A stretch of DNA of 10,538 nt. Origin: an uncultured Eisenbergiella sp. Lineage in GTDB: Bacteria > Bacillota > Clostridia > Lachnospirales > Lachnospiraceae. The notes under the pieces were generated by a model, which was not told the origin of the DNA, made no database searches, and saw nothing but the letters and a program-made list of their open reading frames with translations. Every line of letters starts with the position of its first letter. Within the stretch, counting starts at the first letter, position 1. The stretch is taken from contig CARDPF010000096.1 of assembly GCA_948960675.1 (NCBI GenBank), positions 1 through 10,538 on the forward strand, given 5' to 3'. The translations under genes and the position numbers were made by a program. Positions 5,722 through 10,538 of the stretch are shown in pieces.

Positions 5722-7167
5722 CTATCTTGCGCCGCTGCCGCAAAACACTTGCAACACGGTTTTGAGCAGAATTTTGATGTCCAGACCGATGGACCAGTTG
5801 TCAATATACTCCACATCCAGACGGACAATTTCCTCAAAGTCCGTAATGTCGCTTCTGCCGCTCACCTGCCACATACCGGTCAGCCCTGGCCGGAAACTCA
5901 AACGTTTCTTGTGATAAGGGCTGTATTGGGCAAACTCATCCAGCGTGGGCGGCCTGGTTCCCACCAGACTCATATCCCCTTTGAGGATATTGATAAACTG
6001 CGGGAACTCATCCAGACTGGTTTTGCGCATAAAACGGCCAATCCTTGTGATCCGCGGATCGTTCTCCATCTTAAACATCAGGCCGTTCATCTCGTTTTTT
6101 CCCATCAGTTCTTTTTTGCGATCCTCCGCATCCGCATACATGGAACGGAATTTATACATCTTAAAAATCCGGCCGTTACGCCCCACCCGGCGCTGCGCAA
6201 AAAAAACCGGCCCGGGAGACTCTAATTTAATAAGCGGCCCTGCAATGACGGTCAATACCGCCAATGCCACACATCCTGTCAGGGCTCCCGCCACATCTAT
6301 CATGCGCTTTAACAGCGTCTGCCCCACCGGAACCACACGGTTCGCATAAGTTACGGTATAAAACCGGCCGAATTGGGAAAGCACCTTCTGACGCGCCCCA
6401 TTAAGCTCCGGAACCGGGATATGGTAATGGATGGTGATACCCATCTGCGCCAATTCCTCCATCACATCCAGAACGGTCACGGCAGCACCCATACCTGTCC
6501 CTTCTTTGGACGCAGCAGCCCCCGCCACCACGATCACTTCATCCAGGGAAGCGTTACGGCAATACTCCACCAAACCTGCCCTGTCGGACACTACTTTTAT
6601 GCCTTCCACTTCCCCGCCGGTACTTTCCTGATCCAGCAATACAATACCGGTCAGTTCATAGCTGTAATCCTTTATGCCTTCCATGTCCTGTACCAGGGCA
6701 GCGGCATTGCATAAATCTGCCACCAGAAGAAGCTTTCTTGTTTCCCCGAAATACCGGTACAAGGCAGGCAGGATCCGCTTCCAAATCTGGTGCGTCACAA
6801 ACATGCATACGCAATCCAGCAAAATAAAATATAGAAAAACGAGACGGGAATAAGCATCCAGCAGCCCCAAAAAGTACAGGATCACCGCAGCCCCGCAAAA
6901 CAGCAGGACATTATTCCTGACAATACAGGCCAGTTCATGCAAAGGCCCCCTTAAAAAAAATTTATTGTTCAAATTCCGGAACAGATTAAACGCCAGATAG
7001 ACGGTAAGACAGGCCCCGAGCAAAAGTCCGAAATCCATCCTTGCATCATCGCTATAAAAAAAGCTTCCGTTTCTGATATAATTGGCTGTAATCAGGCTGA
7101 TTGTAATACAAACACAATCCAACATCAGCACAATCAGATTTTGAAGCCTGGATTTTCTCTGATACAT
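5722..7167 (-). CDS. Undecaprenyl-phosphate glycosylphosphotransferase (WbaP/WcaJ/CpsE-type)
   Basis: This 481-residue membrane enzyme transfers a sugar-1-phosphate from a nucleotide sugar to undecaprenyl phosphate, the first step of capsule or exopolysaccharide repeat-unit assembly on the inner membrane. The N-terminal half has about four hydrophobic segments (12-30, 45-65, 85-103, 107-127). A cytoplasmic CoA-binding-like region follows (about 145-265), then the re-entrant helix KRMIDVAGALTGCVALAVL. The C-terminal bacterial sugar transferase domain shows SPGPVFFAQRRVG, KFRSM, the catalytic pair Asp386-Glu387 in SLDEFPQ, GDMSLVGTRPP, and PGLTGMWQVSGRS. Length is typical for the family. GGGAGG is six bases before the ATG. 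It is the last gene of the fcl-manC-manA operon, 18 bases after manA. The sugar transferred cannot be deduced from sequence alone. Confidence 0.93.
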   Translation of the reverse strand: MYQRKSRLQNLIVLMLDCVCITISLITANYIRNGSFFYSDDARMDFGLLLGACLTVYLAFNLFRNLNNKFFLRGPLHELACIVRNNVLLFCGAAVILYFLGLLDAYSRLVFLYFILLDCVCMFVTHQIWKRILPALYRYFGETRKLLLVADLCNAAALVQDMEGIKDYSYELTGIVLLDQESTGGEVEGIKVVSDRAGLVEYCRNASLDEVIVVAGAAASKEGTGMGAAVTVLDVMEELAQMGITIHYHIPVPELNGARQKVLSQFGRFYTVTYANRVVPVGQTLLKRMIDVAGALTGCVALAVLTVIAGPLIKLESPGPVFFAQRRVGRNGRIFKMYKFRSMYADAEDRKKELMGKNEMNGLMFKMENDPRITRIGRFMRKTSLDEFPQFINILKGDMSLVGTRPPTLDEFAQYSPYHKKRLSFRPGLTGMWQVSGRSDITDFEEIVRLDVEYIDNWSIGLDIKILLKTVLQVFCGSGAR

Positions 7168-7185
7168 TCCTGCCCTCCCGGCCCG

Positions 7186-8193
7186 TCAGCATTCCACTTT
7201 CAGCATTTGGGCCTTTCCATGTATTTTCAATGGTTTGGAACACGCCGGCACAAAAATACAGTCCCCCTTAAAAAAATGAATGGCCCCTCCGCCCTCTTCC
7301 AGCAAAACGCCGCAGCCACCGATACATAACAATACCTGAAAAGAGTTTCCACCCGTCCTAAAATCCGCCATCTGCCTGCACCGTTCCGTATTGATCAGCA
7401 GCCGTTCCACCTGAAAATATTTACAGCGGCACAAAAGTTCCGTGGCGCACCCCTTTTTATACTTCAACACGCGCAGCGGCTGCCTGGGCTCCGCACTGCT
7501 TTTTAAATTTGCCACATCCAATGCCTTTTGTATATGCAGTTCCCGCTTTCTCCCGTCTTTATCCACACGGTCATAATCGTAAAGCCTGTAAGTTAAATTG
7601 GAACTCTCCTGAATCTCTGCCAGCAATATGCCCGCCCCGATTCCGTGTACGGTTCCCGCCTCCACCAAAAAAACGTCATCCCGTTTTACCGAAACCTTCT
7701 GCAGACATTTCTCAACCGTTCCCGCCTTCAGGCTCTCCTGTAAAATTTCTTTCTGCATATCGTGATGAAAACCGTATATGAGTTTTGCATCCTTAGCGGC
7801 ATCCAGCACATACCACATTTCCGTCTTGCCAAGGGAACCGTTTTCCTTAACCATCGCATACCCATCGTCCGGATGCACCTGTACCGACAAATCCCTTTTG
7901 GCATCAATGAGTTTAATCAAAATGGGAAGTTCCCCCCTGGTCCTGGGATGGGATCCCAAATATTCGGGATGTTCCCGCAAAACACTGGTCAGGGTTTTGC
8001 CCGCATGCTCCCCGCCTGCCACAATGCTGGGGCCGTCCGGGTGGGTGGAACACTCCCAGGTCTCCGCCAGGGGGCTGAGCGCAATTTCTTTGGAGAAATC
8101 ATCGTTTAAGCGGTTTCCCCCCCATAGATAATCCTTCCCTGCAGGTTTTAGCAAAAACGGACTAGCGCTCCGGTTCAAATTTTCGCTTATCAT
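7186..8193 (-). CDS. manA: Mannose-6-phosphate isomerase, class I
   Basis: This 335-residue cytosolic, zinc-dependent cupin enzyme interconverts fructose-6-phosphate and mannose-6-phosphate, feeding GDP-mannose synthesis. The N-terminal signature FLLKPAGKDYLWGG is present. The metal ligands are Gln105 and His107 in SVQVHPDD, Glu125 in KTEMWYV, and His183 in AGTVHGIG; the active-site segment SNLTYRLYDYDR follows at 198-209. A second, degenerate cupin half ends the protein. The gene overlaps the end of manC by 32 bases in another frame. The chosen start at 8193 has GGGAG about 11 bases upstream; no better site was seen inside. Overlap with manC points to translational coupling. Confidence 0.93.
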   Translation of the reverse strand: MISENLNRSASPFLLKPAGKDYLWGGNRLNDDFSKEIALSPLAETWECSTHPDGPSIVAGGEHAGKTLTSVLREHPEYLGSHPRTRGELPILIKLIDAKRDLSVQVHPDDGYAMVKENGSLGKTEMWYVLDAAKDAKLIYGFHHDMQKEILQESLKAGTVEKCLQKVSVKRDDVFLVEAGTVHGIGAGILLAEIQESSNLTYRLYDYDRVDKDGRKRELHIQKALDVANLKSSAEPRQPLRVLKYKKGCATELLCRCKYFQVERLLINTERCRQMADFRTGGNSFQVLLCIGGCGVLLEEGGGAIHFFKGDCIFVPACSKPLKIHGKAQMLKVEC

Positions 8194-9478
8194 ACACGCT
8201 GATCTCCCTGCCCAGCTGGACTTCTATCACTTTCAGTTCGGTGTCCGCAATGATCGTGTGGCGGCATCCCGCCTGCATCGTCACCACATCCCCCGCCTGT
8301 ACGGGCTGTTCCATACCGTCCACGATGGTGCGTCCCTCGCCGGAAATAATGGTCCAGACCTCGTCCCTCCTGTCATGGCTGTGGTAGTTCATGGAGCAGC
8401 CTGGGTTCAAAGTCACCTTGATTGTCATGCTGGCGTCCTCCACATCAATGACCCGGAAACTTCCCCAGGACTTTTCCGCAAACATGATACGCTGGTCCAT
8501 CTGATCCACATAAGGTTTGATATAGCTGGACTGTTCCTTATCGGAAATCAAAATTCCTTCCGGACTGGCGGAAACCACCACATCCTTCAACCCCATGCAC
8601 AGCACCGGAACATCCAGTTCGTTGACCACATGCACGTTCTCGCAGGACGGGTTTAAAATCGCATTGCCGACGCTGTTTTCCTCCATCGCCTCGGTCAGGG
8701 TATTCCAAGTCCCCAGGTCTTTCCATGCCCCCAAAAAACGCAGGACTTCCATGTTCGTTTCCCGTTCCGCCACTGCCCTGTCAAAGCTAATGGCATCCAG
8801 CTGCCTATAGCCGGCGTACAGTTCATCGTAATCCGCCGTGCCGAGCCGCTCCTTTGCCTTTTCCAGCATAAAACCCAGACGGAAAGCAAACACGCCGCCG
8901 TTCCACAAAGCACCCTGCAAAATCCATTCCGCCGCTTCCTCCCGGCTCGGTTTTTCTTTAAACCGGCACACGCGGCTTACTTTTTTGGTATCCGCCGGCA
9001 GGATATATCCGTATTTTTCACTCGGATAGGAAGGTGCAATGCCCAGCAAAACAAGATCGGCATCCCCTTCTCCCAGCAGTTTTTCCATCTCGGACAGGGC
9101 CGTAAAATACTCCGATTCCACATAAGGATCCACCGGGCACACCACCACTGTTTCCCCGCTCGAAAGGCCTTTTAAATCATGCAGCCAGGCTGCTGCCAGC
9201 GCCAGTGCCGGAAACGTATCTTTGCGGCACGGCTCCACACATATCCCTACTTCTTCCCCAATCTGGTTGTGGATGGCGGAAACCTGGGTTTTGGAAGTTG
9301 CAATGGTCACAAGCGCATCCGGATCCGTCTCCCGGATCTGCCGGTATATGCGCTGCACCATGGATTCGTATTCCCCGTTTTCGGTCCCGAATATTTTTAT
9401 AAACTGCTTGGAGCGGATATCATTGGAAAGGGGCCAAAGTCTCTTTCCCGATCCCCCGGACAACAATATAATGTTCAT
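8162..9478 (-). CDS. manC: Mannose-1-phosphate guanylyltransferase with C-terminal cupin domain
   Basis: This 438-residue enzyme forms GDP-mannose from GTP and mannose-1-phosphate. The nucleotidyltransferase domain opens with ILLSGGSGKRLWPLS (nucleotide-binding loop, residues 4-18). It contains EKPSREEA (175-182) and the LWNGGVFAF segment (191-199). The C-terminal type II PMI-like cupin (about 338-422) has His366, His368, Glu373 and His407 as a metal set in YHSHDRRDE and CRHTI, so a second isomerase activity is possible alongside ManA. The usual family motif resembling PSDH reads PVDPYV at 115-120; the Asp is kept but the His is Pro. The ATG lies three bases after the fcl stop, behind only a weak GGAAAG Shine-Dalgarno, suggesting coupled translation. 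GDP-mannose is the substrate for the Gmd/Fcl route to GDP-fucose. Confidence 0.92.
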   Translation of the reverse strand: MNIILLSGGSGKRLWPLSNDIRSKQFIKIFGTENGEYESMVQRIYRQIRETDPDALVTIATSKTQVSAIHNQIGEEVGICVEPCRKDTFPALALAAAWLHDLKGLSSGETVVVCPVDPYVESEYFTALSEMEKLLGEGDADLVLLGIAPSYPSEKYGYILPADTKKVSRVCRFKEKPSREEAAEWILQGALWNGGVFAFRLGFMLEKAKERLGTADYDELYAGYRQLDAISFDRAVAERETNMEVLRFLGAWKDLGTWNTLTEAMEENSVGNAILNPSCENVHVVNELDVPVLCMGLKDVVVSASPEGILISDKEQSSYIKPYVDQMDQRIMFAEKSWGSFRVIDVEDASMTIKVTLNPGCSMNYHSHDRRDEVWTIISGEGRTIVDGMEQPVQAGDVVTMQAGCRHTIIADTELKVIEVQLGREISVYDKRKFEPER

Positions 9479-9481
9479 TTT

Positions 9482-10423
9482 TTATCTTTCCGCCCGCATG
9501 GGATTGTGCAAAAAATCCTCATAAGCGAGTCTTATGCCATCCTCCAGTTCCGTCTTATATGTCCACCCCAGCTTCTTAAGTTTTGAGACATCCAAAAGCT
9601 TTCTGGGCGTTCCGTCGGGCTTGGAAGGATCCCACAAAATTTCCCCTTCATAGCCGATCACTTTTGCCACAAGCTGGGTCAGTTCCCGGATGGTCAGTTC
9701 CTTACCCGTTCCCACATTCACCGTCTCGTCCCCGGAATAGTGATTCATCAAAAATACACAGGCGTCTGCCAAATCGTCCACATACAAAAATTCCCGCAGG
9801 GGCTCTCCGCTCCCCCAGCAAACCACCTCTTTGCGCCCTTGTTCCTTCGCCTCATGGAACCTGCGGATCAGGGCCGGAAGTACATGGCTGTGCAGCGGGT
9901 GATAGTTATCGTTTGGCCCATACAGATTGGTGGGCATGGCGGAAATATAATCCGTCCCATACTGGCGGTTCAAAAACTCACAATATTTTAAGCCTGAAAT
10001 TTTGGCCAGCGCATAAGCCTCATTGGTCTTTTCCAGTTCGCTTGTGAGAAGGCAGTTCTCCGGCATGGGCTGGGGCGCCATCCTCGGATAAATGCAGGAA
10101 GAGCCCAAAAACAAAAGCTTCTTACAGCCGTTCTTCCACGCGGCATGAATCACGTTCATCTCCAGCATCATGTTCTCATACATAAAATCGGCCAGCGCTT
10201 CCTGATTGGCCATAATGCCCCCGACTTTGGCGGCCGCAAGGAAAACGTAATCCGGCTTTTCCTGCGCAAAAAACGCATCCACCCCATCCTGGCTGCATAA
10301 ATCCACTTCCCGGTGGCTTCTGGTGACAATATTTTGATATCCTTCTTTTTGCAGCGCGCGGACAATGGCGGAACCCACCATTCCCCGATGCCCTGCCACA
10401 TAAATCTTTCCCTGCTTATCCAT
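9482..10423 (-). CDS. fcl: GDP-L-fucose synthase
   Basis: This 313-residue short-chain dehydrogenase-type epimerase/reductase makes GDP-L-fucose from GDP-4-keto-6-deoxymannose with NADPH. The Rossmann motif GHRGMVG places glycines at 11, 14 and 17. The catalytic Ser is Ser108 (GSSCIYP), and Tyr137 and Lys141 are in YALAK, in register with the E. coli enzyme (Ser107, Tyr136, Lys140). [14 protein letters not shown] follows, as in the family. The start is ATG 10423 with AGGAAGG 5-6 bases upstream, which leaves the normal short N-terminus before the Rossmann fold. An upstream ATG at 10492 would add 23 residues running through two hairpins and is rejected. This is the first gene of the operon in the window. 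Its usual partner gmd, making its substrate, is not visible and may lie to the right. Confidence 0.95.
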   Translation of the reverse strand: MDKQGKIYVAGHRGMVGSAIVRALQKEGYQNIVTRSHREVDLCSQDGVDAFFAQEKPDYVFLAAAKVGGIMANQEALADFMYENMMLEMNVIHAAWKNGCKKLLFLGSSCIYPRMAPQPMPENCLLTSELEKTNEAYALAKISGLKYCEFLNRQYGTDYISAMPTNLYGPNDNYHPLHSHVLPALIRRFHEAKEQGRKEVVCWGSGEPLREFLYVDDLADACVFLMNHYSGDETVNVGTGKELTIRELTQLVAKVIGYEGEILWDPSKPDGTPRKLLDVSKLKKLGWTYKTELEDGIRLAYEDFLHNPMRAER

Positions 10424-10434
10424 CTTAACCTTCC

Positions 10435-10452
10435 TGCCTGCTTTAGCAGGCA
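10435..10452 (-). promoter_or_regulatory. Hairpin abutting the fcl ribosome binding site
   Basis: TGCCTGCT (10435-10442) and AGCAGGCA (10445-10452) form a perfect 8-bp inverted repeat with a two-base centre. Its 3' arm on the minus strand ends directly at the GGAAGG of the fcl Shine-Dalgarno. It could tune fcl translation or be part of a repeat; it is not followed by a T tract, so it is not a terminator. Confidence 0.4.
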
Positions 10453-10461
10453 TACACTCAC

Positions 10462-10494
10462 GGTTGAAAAACTGTCGCATATGGTTTTTCAACC
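10462..10494. repeat. 11-bp perfect inverted repeat near the contig end
   Basis: GGTTGAAAAAC (10462-10472) is inverted as GTTTTTCAACC (10484-10494) with an 11-base spacer. It ends four bases before adapter sequence begins. It may be the edge of a dispersed repeat that stopped the assembly, or a fold-back artefact from library preparation. Confidence 0.5.
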
Positions 10495-10498
10495 TAAC

Positions 10499-10538
10499 AG
10501 ATCGGAAGAGCGTCGTGTAGGGAAAGAGTGTAGATCTC
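10499..10538. other. Illumina TruSeq adapter contamination
   Basis: The last 40 bases begin AGATCGGAAGAGCGTCGTGT and continue as the reverse complement of the TruSeq universal adapter (the strand ending CTCTTCCGATCT). This is recognised from memory as a standard library adapter. It is not genomic, so the true right end of the contig is at or before 10498. Confidence 0.97.

Noticed and set aside
10424..10492. 23-residue N-terminal extension of Fcl from ATG 10492
   Set aside because: The extension is encoded by two inverted repeats, precedes a well-spaced AGGAAGG/ATG pair, and is absent from the family, whose Rossmann motif begins within about ten residues.
1..10538. CRISPR arrays, tRNA or rRNA genes, phage or defence genes
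   Set aside because: No regularly spaced repeats, no cloverleaf, and no recognisable Cas, phage, toxin-antitoxin or defence protein was found in either strand.

Overview
The window looks like a contig from a spore-forming, low-to-mid GC Firmicute, most likely a Clostridia/Lachnospiraceae-type gut bacterium. This rests on a T-box-controlled pheS, a SpoIID-family sporulation protein, a SleL/YaaH-like LysM-GH18 spore peptidoglycan hydrolase, strong AGGAGG-type ribosome binding sites, and use of GTG and TTG starts. No 16S or other marker is present, so the genus is left open.

Left part (1-4405, all minus strand). A small structured RNA gene with its own sigma-A-type promoter and intrinsic terminator (about 4393 to 4181) has the secondary structure expected of 6S RNA. 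Directly downstream are a large membrane-anchored SpoIID/LytB-domain protein (TTG start at 4148) and a YihY/BrkB-family membrane protein. The 3' end of the yihY-like gene carries a 134-bp MITE-like element (811-944) with 21-bp terminal inverted repeats and an 8-bp target duplication. The insertion replaced the ancestral C-terminal Lys-Lys-stop with 14 element-encoded residues. Next come a sigma-A promoter, a phenylalanine T-box leader with a UUC specifier and terminator, and the 5' part of pheS, which runs off the left edge.

Middle (4510-5664, plus strand). One gene encodes a LysM + GH18 spore-cortex-type glucosaminidase. It is divergent from the ncRNA and convergent with the polysaccharide genes, and a long hairpin lies in the convergent gap.

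Right part (5722-10423, minus strand). A tight four-gene operon, fcl - manC - manA - polyprenyl-phosphate glycosylphosphotransferase, supplies GDP-mannose and GDP-fucose and starts sugar-chain assembly on the undecaprenyl carrier. It is part of a capsule or exopolysaccharide locus. The expected partner gmd is not in the window and may lie beyond the right edge.

Both contig ends carry technical artefacts. The first 55 bases exactly duplicate bases 241-295, in a pheS context that makes no sense there; this looks like a de Bruijn assembly or chimera edge. The last 40 bases (10499-10538) are Illumina TruSeq adapter sequence. No biology should be read into either edge.

The observations most worth following up are the 6S-like RNA next to the spoIID-like gene, the MITE that rewrote the end of a coding gene, and the unusual 460-residue N-terminal region of the SpoIID protein.
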